From assembly GCA_021790295.1 (NCBI GenBank), contig JAJYIC010000042.1, positions 1-11,465 on the forward strand: a DNA stretch of 11,465 bases, read 5' to 3'. The notes beneath the pieces were generated by a model. That model was not told the DNA's origin and ran no database searches. It saw nothing but the letters and a program-made list of their open reading frames with translations. Numbering within the stretch: position 1 is the first letter of the stretch; each line of letters opens with the position of its first letter. The DNA is from Pseudomonadota bacterium. GTDB taxonomy: Bacteria > Pseudomonadota > Alphaproteobacteria > ATCC43930 > CGMCC-115725. Below are positions 5,654-11,465 of this stretch, piece after piece. The position numbers and the translations under genes were made by a program.

Positions 5654-6400
5654 ATGGCGGCGCAACAGGCGGGAAAAGAGGGCCTTTCGCGGGCCAAGGG
5701 GCTTCTCGGTTCGGCCGTGCTGGCAATCTGGTGCGACATCGACCCCGAAAACGAGGCCGAATTCAACGACTGGTACACCCACCAGCATCTCCCCGAACGG
5801 GTCGGCGTCGCGGGTTTTCTGCGCGGCCGCCGTTGGGCCGCCGAAGCGGGCGCCGGTTCCGCGACGGCGCCGCGGTATTTCACCCTTTACGAGGTCGAGC
5901 GTTTGCAAACTCTTTCCTCGGCCCCTTATCTCCAACGCCTCGACTCTCCGACCGATTGGACCCGGCGCACTTTGCCGTGGTTCAGAAACCAGAGCCGCAC
6001 CGCCTGCAGGATCAGCGCGAGCCTTGGCCAAGGGATCGGCGGCTATGCCGCCACGGTCGAATTCGCTCCCGCCGATGGCGCGGCCGAAAGGCTCAAAGCC
6101 TGGATCATTTCTTCGGCCATGGCGAAGGCGCTCGAGCATCCCGAGATGGTCGGGGTCCACCTTTGCGAAGCCGACGAAACCGTCACCCGGGCGAAGGAAA
6201 AGACCGCCGAAGGGAAGGTGCCGGGCGGAGGGGCCGGAGGGGCGCTCGTGCGCTCTTTTCTTCTCGCCGAAGCGACGGGGCAGGCGGGGTTGGAGGCCTT
6301 TTGCAAAGAGCTTTGCGGCCCTTTGGGGCTTGCGGCGCATGGCGCCGAAAGCGATCTTCGCGCCACTTTCTACCGGCTTCTCGTCAGCCTTTCGCGCTAA
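5654..6400 (+). CDS. Hypothetical protein with dimeric alpha/beta-barrel-like domains
   Basis: A 248-residue soluble protein without signal peptide or membrane segment. The N-terminal half (about 20-115) has the pattern of a ferredoxin-like dimeric alpha/beta-barrel (EthD/ABM-like) domain: a first strand VLAIWCDID, then EAEFNDWYTHQHLPERV (34-50), then YFTLYEVE (75-82). FNDWY..HLPER is the usual helix of that fold. The second half (about 128-245) repeats a weaker strand-helix pattern (GYAATVEFA; VRSFLLAE; ATFYRLLVS), suggesting two pseudo-repeated lobes. Some relatives are small-molecule enzymes, monooxygenases or heme-binding proteins, but no catalytic set can be named. The ATG at 5654 follows AGAGGAG at 9 bases and starts just before the first strand. 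It is transcribed divergently from the NnrS-like operon and converges on thiE. I do not recognise a specific family. Confidence 0.75.
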   Translation: MAAQQAGKEGLSRAKGLLGSAVLAIWCDIDPENEAEFNDWYTHQHLPERVGVAGFLRGRRWAAEAGAGSATAPRYFTLYEVERLQTLSSAPYLQRLDSPTDWTRRTLPWFRNQSRTACRISASLGQGIGGYAATVEFAPADGAAERLKAWIISSAMAKALEHPEMVGVHLCEADETVTRAKEKTAEGKVPGGGAGGALVRSFLLAEATGQAGLEAFCKELCGPLGLAAHGAESDLRATFYRLLVSLSR

Positions 6401-6429
6401 AGAAAAGCCGCACCACCCCTCACTGCGGC
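6399..6429 (-). terminator. Intrinsic terminator of the tkt-thiE operon
   Basis: On the minus strand GCCGCA (6429-6424) and TGCGGC (6412-6407) form a perfect 6-pair stem with an 11-base loop, followed directly by TTTTCTTT. It lies 38 bases after the thiE stop. The T tract runs into the stop codon of the convergent + strand gene. On the + strand no T run follows the stem, so it probably serves only the minus strand. Confidence 0.6.
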
Positions 6430-6466
6430 GAAAGACGCGCCTCTCCCGCCTTCTCGGAGCCGGCCT

Positions 6467-7135
6467 TCAACCGCGATGACCGCGGCCGTAACGGGCGAAA
6501 AGCGCGTTGAATTCGCCGACCGCCCTCTGCGGGCCCGCGGGATGGTTCCACACGGCGCCGATGACGGCGAGGAAATCGGCGCCGGCGTCCAGTAGAGGCC
6601 CGCAATTCTCCGCCGTGATGCCGCCGATGGCGCAGCAGGGTACGATCGTCGTTTCCGACCACCAGGCGATGATCTCGGGGTCGGCGCGGTGTTTTGCGGC
6701 CTTGGTCGCGGTCGGGAAAAAGGCGCCGAAGGCGACGTAGTCGGCTCCCGCCTCGGCGGCGCCGATCGCGCGCTCGCGGCTCGAGCCGCAAGTGACGCCG
6801 ACGATCCGCCGCGGCCCGAGGAGCCTTCGCGCCTCTTCGTAAGAGGCGTCCTCTTCGCCGACATGAACGCCGTCGCAATCGAGTTCGGCGGCCAGATCAG
6901 GCCGGTCGTTGAGGATGAAGGCGATCCCGCGATCCTGTGCGATCGGTTTCAGGATGCGCGCCGCGCGGCGGATCGTCCCGTCGTCCACATCCTTGAGGCG
7001 CAACTGCAAAGCGGCGACGTCGCCCCCGGCAAGCGCCGTTTCCAGATCCTTTGCAAAAGCGTCCGGAGCGAAAGCCGGCGGGGTCAAAAGGTAGAGCCGG
7101 GTCGAAGCCCGGCTCTCGTCCGGGGCAGGGATCAC
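6467..7135 (-). CDS. thiE: Thiamine-phosphate synthase homologue (ThiE-type TIM barrel)
   Basis: A 222-residue ThiE-family protein. ThiE joins hydroxymethylpyrimidine diphosphate and thiazole phosphate to form thiamine phosphate. Visible family motifs are QLRLK (44-48), ND at 76-77 in FILNDRPDLA, CDGVHVGEED (87-96), FGAFFPTATK (136-145) and IGGIT (170-174). Departures from the standard enzyme are GVTCGSS (113-119) where ThiE usually has GVS and GAFF where it has GP. These fit a second ThiE paralogue of the kind found beside fbaB in rhizobia (thiE2), so activity is likely but not certain. The start is a GTG whose GTGA overlaps the stop of the aldolase gene, implying coupled translation. It may supply thiamine diphosphate for transketolase, encoded in the same operon (inference). 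A minus-strand terminator follows. Confidence 0.85.
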   Translation of the reverse strand: MIPAPDESRASTRLYLLTPPAFAPDAFAKDLETALAGGDVAALQLRLKDVDDGTIRRAARILKPIAQDRGIAFILNDRPDLAAELDCDGVHVGEEDASYEEARRLLGPRRIVGVTCGSSRERAIGAAEAGADYVAFGAFFPTATKAAKHRADPEIIAWWSETTIVPCCAIGGITAENCGPLLDAGADFLAVIGAVWNHPAGPQRAVGEFNALFARYGRGHRG

Positions 7136-8061
7136 CCTTTACCCAGATAGATGTCGACGATCCGGCCGAGCATGTCGAGGGCTTCGGCGCGCGGGCGCTG
7201 GAAGGTGTTGCGGCCGATGATCGAACCGGTTCCGCCGCCGTCGCGGATCGCCTTCACCTCGTTCAGGATGCCGTCCAGGTCCTTGGCCTCGCCGCCCGAA
7301 AAGACGACGAGCCGGCGGCCGTTGAAAGCCGATTGCACGACATGGCGTATGCGCGCGGAAAGGGTCGAGACGTCGATCCTTTGCTTTTCGTAAACGGCCT
7401 TTGCCGCGGCAAGCTCGATATGGGCGCTCGGCGGTTTTACCTTGATGATGTGGGCCCCGAGCTGGGCGGCGAGATGGGCGGCATAAGCGACGACGTCGAT
7501 CGCCGTTTCGCCTTCCTTCGAAAGCGCCCCGCCGCGCGGATAAGACCAGACGACGACGGCAAGCCCCACCGCCTTTGCCTCGCGCGCGAGTTCGGCGATC
7601 TCTTCCATCATCCCATAGGCGGAATCGGAACCGGGATAGATGGTAAAGCCGACCGCGGCGCAGCCGAGGCGAAGCGCGTCTTCGACCCCGGCCGTCACCG
7701 CCTGGGTCGCCGCCTCCTTGTCGCGCGACAGGCTGTTGGCGCTGTTGAGTTTCAAAATGGTCGGCAGCGCCCCCGCGTAAGAGGCCGCTCCGGCCTCGAT
7801 AAAACCGAGCGGGGCGGCATAGGCCGAAAGCCCCGCGTCGAGGGCGAGCTTATAATGATAATGCGGGTCGTAGGCGTCGGGGTTGGGGGCAAAGCTGCGC
7901 GCAGGCCCGTGCTCGTTTCCCTGATCGACGGGGAGGATGAGAAGCCGCCCGGTGCCGCCGAGCCGGCCTTGCATGAGGATGCGGGCGAGGTTGGCCTTGG
8001 TCCCGGGATTGTCGCTTTCGTAATGGCTGAGGATGCGTTTGACGGCCTCGGAGAGATGCAT
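7132..8061 (-). CDS. fbaB: Class I fructose-bisphosphate aldolase (DhnA/FbaB type)
   Basis: A 309-residue aldolase of the archaeal/bacterial DhnA family. It cleaves or forms fructose 1,6-bisphosphate (in the Calvin cycle possibly also sedoheptulose bisphosphate) through a lysine Schiff base without metal. Recognisable stretches are LLILPVDQGNEHGP (40-53), the substrate region IYPGSD (141-146), VVVWSYPRGG (169-178), and HIIKVKPP (204-211), in which K207 or K209 should be the Schiff-base lysine. The C-terminal RLVVFSGGEAKD and IIGRNTFQRP form the phosphate-binding end of the barrel. Length is normal. The ATG at 8061 has AAGGAG 6 bases upstream. Downstream, thiE overlaps by 4 bases. Upstream lie a 14-base tandem repeat and the hypothetical gene ending at 8129. 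It works with the gap and tkt products of the same operon. Confidence 0.93.
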   Translation of the reverse strand: MHLSEAVKRILSHYESDNPGTKANLARILMQGRLGGTGRLLILPVDQGNEHGPARSFAPNPDAYDPHYHYKLALDAGLSAYAAPLGFIEAGAASYAGALPTILKLNSANSLSRDKEAATQAVTAGVEDALRLGCAAVGFTIYPGSDSAYGMMEEIAELAREAKAVGLAVVVWSYPRGGALSKEGETAIDVVAYAAHLAAQLGAHIIKVKPPSAHIELAAAKAVYEKQRIDVSTLSARIRHVVQSAFNGRRLVVFSGGEAKDLDGILNEVKAIRDGGGTGSIIGRNTFQRPRAEALDMLGRIVDIYLGKG

Positions 8062-8075
8062 CGGCCACTCCTTGT

Positions 8076-8115
8076 GCTTAAGGCTCGTTGCTTAAGGCTC
8101 GTTGCTTAAGGCTCG
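8076..8115. repeat. 14-bp tandem repeat, about three copies, before fbaB
   Basis: The unit GCTTAAGGCTCGTT occurs at 8076-8089 and 8090-8103, and its first 12 bases recur at 8104-8115, with no mismatch. Each unit contains the palindrome CTTAAG. The array lies between the stop of the hypothetical gene (8129) and the aldolase ribosome site (8068-8073). It may be a slippage-prone spacer or a phased binding or RNA element. The period is not a whole number of helical turns. Confidence 0.85.
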
Positions 8116-8128
8116 CGTTTCCTCATTT

Positions 8129-8569
8129 CTAGCACGAGCGCCCGCTCGCGGCGAGGACCACGGCGCAAAGCTGCTCGGCCTCTTCGGCTGTCGCGAAAAA
8201 ATCGCCTTCGAGGTCGAGCGCCGCGGAAGGGCGCTGCCGCAAAAAGGCGACGCCATGTAGCCGGGCGATATCGGCAAGGCGCGCCGCCACGTCTTCGCGC
8301 CCGGTGAAGACCACGCCCGAAACTTCGCCTCTGATCGCTGCGAGAGCCGCACCCGCGTCTTCGCCGCAATCGAGGAGGGCACTCGATTGCGCTTGCGGCA
8401 CTTCGGTGCGCGCCGCTTGGCAAAGTGAAGAAAAATTGCCGGGGCCAAGATAGCTTCCCGCTCCCTCGGCGCTGGCGAGAACGACAGGGCGCCCGGCGCG
8501 CGCCGCCGCCCTGAGCGCGCCCAAAGCCTGCGCGAGAGAGTGGACGCGGATGACGGGAGGCTCCGGCAA
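8129..8569 (-). CDS. Conserved-looking hypothetical protein between gap and fbaB
   Basis: A 146-residue, probably cytosolic protein with no signal peptide or membrane segment. It alternates strands and helices: IRVHSLAQALGALRAAA at the start, then PVVLASAEGAGSYLG (28-42), LLDCGEDAGAALAAIRGEVSGVVFTG (65-90) and VAFLRQRPSAALDLEG (107-122). The pattern is that of a compact alpha/beta protein. Small hypotheticals of this type occur beside gap/pgk/fba in other alphaproteobacteria (from memory). The only reasonable start is a TTG at 8569, 3 bases after the gap stop, with just a GAGG ahead, so it probably relies on coupling to gap translation. Its G+C content and strand match its neighbours, and it is clearly in the sugar-phosphate operon. 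I cannot assign a function. It does not resemble phosphoglycerate kinase. Confidence 0.72.
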   Translation of the reverse strand: MPEPPVIRVHSLAQALGALRAAARAGRPVVLASAEGAGSYLGPGNFSSLCQAARTEVPQAQSSALLDCGEDAGAALAAIRGEVSGVVFTGREDVAARLADIARLHGVAFLRQRPSAALDLEGDFFATAEEAEQLCAVVLAASGRSC

Positions 8570-8572
8570 GCC

Positions 8573-9583
8573 TCAGCCAAGCCCGCCGCAATAGCCCGCG
8601 GCCTCGACCATGCGGTTGGAAAAGCCCCATTCGTTGTCGTACCAGGAAAGGACGCGGACAAAGCGCTTGTCGAGAACCTGGGTCTGGCCGGCGTCGAAGA
8701 CGCAGCTGTGAGGATCGTGGTTGAAATCGTTCGAAACGAGGGGCGCCTTGTTGATGCCGAGGATGCCCTTGAGGCGAGCCGAACGAGAGGCTTCTTCCAT
8801 CACCCGGTTGATCTCTTCGCTCGAAGTCTCGCGTGCGGCGTCGAAGGCAAAATCGACAAGCGAGACGTTGGCGCAGGGCACGCGGATCGCGGTCCCGTCG
8901 AGCTTTCCCTTGAGCCGCGGAAGAACGAGACCGACCGCGCGCGCCGCCCCGGTCGAGGTCGGGATCATGGAGAGCGCGGCGGCGCGGGCGCGGCGCAGAT
9001 CGCGGTGGAGGCTGTCGACGAGGTTCTGGTCTGCCGTATAGGAGTGGATCGTCGTCATGTAGCCGCGCTCGATGCCGATTGCGCGGTCGAGGACATCAGC
9101 GAGGGGCGCAAGGCAGTTGGTGGTGCAGGAAGCGTTCGAAATGACCCGGTGGCGGGCTTCCAGGGCGTCGTGATTGACGCCCATCACGACCGTCATGTCG
9201 GCGCCTTCGCCCGGCGCCGAGATGAGGACGCGGTTTGCGCCGGCTTCGAGGTGCTTTGCCGCCGCCTCGCGTTTGGTAAAAAGCCCGGTGCATTCGAGGA
9301 CGAGATCGACGCCAAGCGCGCGCCAGGGCAGCCGAGAGGGCTCGCGTTCGGCGAGAACGGCGATCCTGCCGCGGCCGAGGTCGATAAAGTCGGGACCGGT
9401 CGCAATCTCGCCCGGAAAGCGGCCGTGGACGCTGTCGTAACGCAAAAGATGCGCGTTGGTTTCGACGGGTCCGAGATCGTTGATGGCGGCGATCTCGATG
9501 CGGCTCTCCTGGTGCTCGAAAGCGGCGCGCAAAACGAGCCGGCCGATGCGCCCGAAGCCGTTGATCGCAACCCGTACCATCAT
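8573..9583 (-). CDS. gap: Glyceraldehyde-3-phosphate dehydrogenase, type I
   Basis: A 336-residue GAPDH that interconverts glyceraldehyde 3-phosphate and 1,3-bisphosphoglycerate with a nicotinamide cofactor. The Rossmann motif is INGFGRIGR (7-15), followed by an acidic residue in AAINDLG (D36) that commonly favours NAD. The catalytic cysteine is C153 in SNASCTTNC and the catalytic histidine H180 in TTIHSYTADQ. The family signature RRARAAALSMIPTSTGAARAV (about 197-217) and the C-terminal SWYDNEWGFSNRM are intact. The ATG at 9583 is followed by a second ATG at 9580, both served by GGAGGAG. The gene lies 29 bases after tkt and 3 bases before the hypothetical gene. In many relatives pgk follows gap directly, but here it does not. 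A related erythrose-4-phosphate dehydrogenase role is less likely in this setting. Confidence 0.95.
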   Translation of the reverse strand: MMVRVAINGFGRIGRLVLRAAFEHQESRIEIAAINDLGPVETNAHLLRYDSVHGRFPGEIATGPDFIDLGRGRIAVLAEREPSRLPWRALGVDLVLECTGLFTKREAAAKHLEAGANRVLISAPGEGADMTVVMGVNHDALEARHRVISNASCTTNCLAPLADVLDRAIGIERGYMTTIHSYTADQNLVDSLHRDLRRARAAALSMIPTSTGAARAVGLVLPRLKGKLDGTAIRVPCANVSLVDFAFDAARETSSEEINRVMEEASRSARLKGILGINKAPLVSNDFNHDPHSCVFDAGQTQVLDKRFVRVLSWYDNEWGFSNRMVEAAGYCGGLG

Positions 9584-9612
9584 TCTTCGCTCCTCCGCCA
9601 GATCTCATGACC

Positions 9613-11465
9613 CTAAAGCAGTAAACGCGCGGCTTCGGCAATCCTTTCGGCGGTGATGCCGAAATGGGGATAAAGCGCTTCGGCGGGGGCCGAGGCGCCA
9701 AAACCGGTCATCCCGACAAAGCCGCTTTTCTCTCCAAGCCAACGCTCCCAACCGAGAGAGACGGCCGCTTCCACGCCGAGCCGCGGGGCGCTTGCGAGAA
9801 CCGCCTTTTTGTAGTCGTCCGAAGCCTCTGCGAAAAGCTCGGAGCAGGGCATCGAGACGAGGGCGGCGCGGATCCCTTCGCGCGCGAGAATGTCTTTGGC
9901 CGCGAATGCAAGAGAAACTTCGGAACCGGTCGCAAGAAGAGTGACCTGGCGCCCGCCCGGCGGCTCGAAAAGGACATAAGCGCCTTTGGCCGAGCGGTTT
10001 TCGCCCGCCCCTTCGCGCCGCAAAAGCGGCAGCGCCTGGCGCGACAAGGCGAGCAGAGACGGCCCGTCGCGGCGGGCGAGAGCGAGAGCCCAGCACTCCG
10101 CGGTCTCGACCGCGTCGGCCGGACGGAAGACGAAAAGCCCCGGAACCGCACGCAAAGCCGCAAGCTGCTCGACCGGCTGGTGGGTCGGCCCGTCTTCGCC
10201 GAGACCGATCGAATCATGAGTCATCACATAAACGACGCCAAGCCTCATAAAGGCCGAAAGGCGGATCGCCGGGCGGCAATAATCGGTAAAGGTGAGAAAA
10301 CTGCCGCCGTAAGGAAGAAGGCCGCCATGCGCCGCGATCCCGTTCAAGGCCGCGCCCATGGCGTGTTCGCGCACGCCGAAATGGATGTAACGGCCGGAAA
10401 AATCGCCGGGGCGAACCTCGCGCTGGCCTTTCGCGCGGGTGTTGTTGGAAGGGGTGAGATCGGCCGATCCGCCGATCAGTTCAGGGAGCGTTTGGCAAAG
10501 CCGATCGAGGACTGCTCCGGAAGCCTGGCGCGTCGCGAGAGCCGCGCCGGATTTGGCGAAATCCTCTTTGAGGGCGGCGATCGCCGCCTCGAACGGCAAA
10601 GGCAATTCGCCCTTTTGCCGGCGCAGGAATTCGCTGCGGCGGGCAGGGTCGAAGGCGTCGAGGCGCTCCTCCCAGGCGCGGCGCAAAGGCGCCCCGCGCT
10701 CGCCCGCCGCCTTCCAGAAACGCCGCACTTCTTCGGGAATTGCAAAAGGCGGGTCGCTCCAGCCGAGCCTCAAGCGGGTTCCCGCGACCTCTTCGGGGCC
10801 GAGAGGGGCGCCGTGTGCGGCCGCGGTTCCCGCCTTGGTCGGCGCCCCGAACGCAATCGTCGTGCGGCAGGCGATAAAGCTCGGCCGCTCGTTCCCTTGC
10901 GCCCAGGAAAGCGCTTCGGCGACCGCCTCGTGGTCCTGCCCGTCGATGCGCCTGACGGCCCAGCCGTAGGCCGCAAGGCGCGCCATCTGATCGTCGGAAA
11001 CGGCGAGTTCGGTCGGTCCGTCGATCGACACGTGATTGTCGTCCCAAAGGACCGTCAGCTTATGAAGGCGCAAATGGCCGGCAAGCGACAGCGCCTCGTG
11101 GCTCACCCCTTCCATAAGGCAGCCGTCGCCGCAGATCGCATAGGTGCGGTGATCGACGATCTGGGGGCCGAACTCGGCGGCGAGAAGGCGCTCGGCGAGG
11201 GCCATGCCGACGGCATTGCCGAGCCCTTGCCCCAAAGGCCCGGTCGTCACCTCGATGCCGCCGCCGGGGTCGCGTTCGGGATGGCCGGGGGTGCGGCTCC
11301 CAAGCTGGCGAAAGCGTTTCAACTCTGCGATCGTCATCTCGGCATAACCGAGAAGATGAAGAAGGCCGTAAAGGAGCATCGAGCCGTGCCCGGCCGAAAG
11401 GATGAAACGGTCGCGGTCGGGCCACTGCGCAGACTGCGGATCGAAACGCAGGAACTTGGTAAAAA
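9613..11465 (-). CDS. tkt: Transketolase (5' end beyond the window)
   Basis: The 616 visible residues of a thiamine-diphosphate transketolase run from the right edge of the window to a TAG stop. Only about 40 N-terminal residues should be missing, given a usual length near 660. The frame stays open through the edge, and the residues before the first visible Met (FTKFLRFDP to FILSAGHGS) are genuine transketolase sequence, so an ATG at 11379 is not the start. Cofactor motifs are TTGPLGQGLGNAVG and the GDG...N pair (CGDGCLMEGVSHEAL to WDDNHVSIDG). The pyrimidine domain has the catalytic glutamate in GVREHAMGAALNGI, and THDSIGLGEDGPTHQPVEQL is also present. It moves two-carbon units between sugar phosphates in the Calvin and pentose phosphate pathways. 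It is the first visible gene of the operon gap-hypothetical-fbaB-thiE. Confidence 0.96.
   Translation of the reverse strand, partial: FTKFLRFDPQSAQWPDRDRFILSAGHGSMLLYGLLHLLGYAEMTIAELKRFRQLGSRTPGHPERDPGGGIEVTTGPLGQGLGNAVGMALAERLLAAEFGPQIVDHRTYAICGDGCLMEGVSHEALSLAGHLRLHKLTVLWDDNHVSIDGPTELAVSDDQMARLAAYGWAVRRIDGQDHEAVAEALSWAQGNERPSFIACRTTIAFGAPTKAGTAAAHGAPLGPEEVAGTRLRLGWSDPPFAIPEEVRRFWKAAGERGAPLRRAWEERLDAFDPARRSEFLRRQKGELPLPFEAAIAALKEDFAKSGAALATRQASGAVLDRLCQTLPELIGGSADLTPSNNTRAKGQREVRPGDFSGRYIHFGVREHAMGAALNGIAAHGGLLPYGGSFLTFTDYCRPAIRLSAFMRLGVVYVMTHDSIGLGEDGPTHQPVEQLAALRAVPGLFVFRPADAVETAECWALALARRDGPSLLALSRQALPLLRREGAGENRSAKGAYVLFEPPGGRQVTLLATGSEVSLAFAAKDILAREGIRAALVSMPCSELFAEASDDYKKAVLASAPRLGVEAAVSLGWERWLGEKSGFVGMTGFGASAPAEALYPHFGITAERIAEAARLLL

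Noticed and set aside
8129..8569. Remnant of phosphoglycerate kinase where pgk would be expected
   Set aside because: No pgk motifs such as the C-terminal GGGDS or TGGGA loops are present, and the reading frame is intact rather than decayed.
7051..9610. Long + strand frames opposite fbaB and gap (7051-8109, 8540-9610)
   Set aside because: Both are antisense to enzymes with intact catalytic motifs, and their translations match no family.
1..11465. tRNA, rRNA, CRISPR array, insertion sequence or integration site
   Set aside because: No repeat-spacer pattern, transposase motif, terminal inverted repeats or tRNA-like fold was found. The only tandem repeat is the 14-base array at 8076-8115.

Overview
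The window is high-GC bacterial chromosome, densely packed with genes and with no sign of mobile DNA. Gene content and order (transketolase, GAPDH, a small hypothetical, class I fructose-bisphosphate aldolase, a ThiE homologue) point to an alphaproteobacterium of the Hyphomicrobiales/Rhizobiales, perhaps near the Beijerinckiaceae or Methylocystaceae. That family-level placement is an inference from gene order and composition; no rRNA or other marker is present.

Left block (17-2099, + strand): an OmpR-type response regulator with a TTG start, followed after 19 bases by a HAMP-containing membrane histidine kinase. They form a complete two-component pair with an unknown signal.

Second block (2131-5394, - strand, read from right to left): a six-gene cluster. 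It encodes a polytopic NnrS-like / heme-copper-oxidase-I-like membrane protein, two small DUF2249 proteins, a DUF59 (MIP18/SufT-like) Fe-S assembly factor, a third and longer DUF2249 protein, and an Rrf2 regulator with the three cysteines and the Asp8 of NsrR. In front of the first gene a TTGACA-like -35 box is followed by an imperfect inverted repeat with the 11-1-11 layout of NsrR operators. The consistent reading is a nitric-oxide-responsive operon that ends with its own Fe-S repressor. The role of the three DUF2249 proteins is the open question and the most interesting part of the window.

Middle (5395-6400): a divergent intergenic region with a three-half-site palindrome leads into a + strand gene for a dimeric alpha/beta-barrel-like protein of unknown function.

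Right block (6467 to the window end, - strand, read from right to left): tkt (5' end cut off by the window), gap, a conserved-looking hypothetical with a TTG start, class I fba preceded by a 14-bp tandem repeat, and a thiE homologue that overlaps fba by 4 bases. A minus-strand intrinsic terminator follows and reaches the stop codon of the convergent gene. This is a sugar-phosphate (Calvin cycle / gluconeogenesis / glycolysis) operon. pgk, which usually accompanies gap in related genomes, is absent. No tRNA, rRNA, CRISPR array or insertion sequence was seen.
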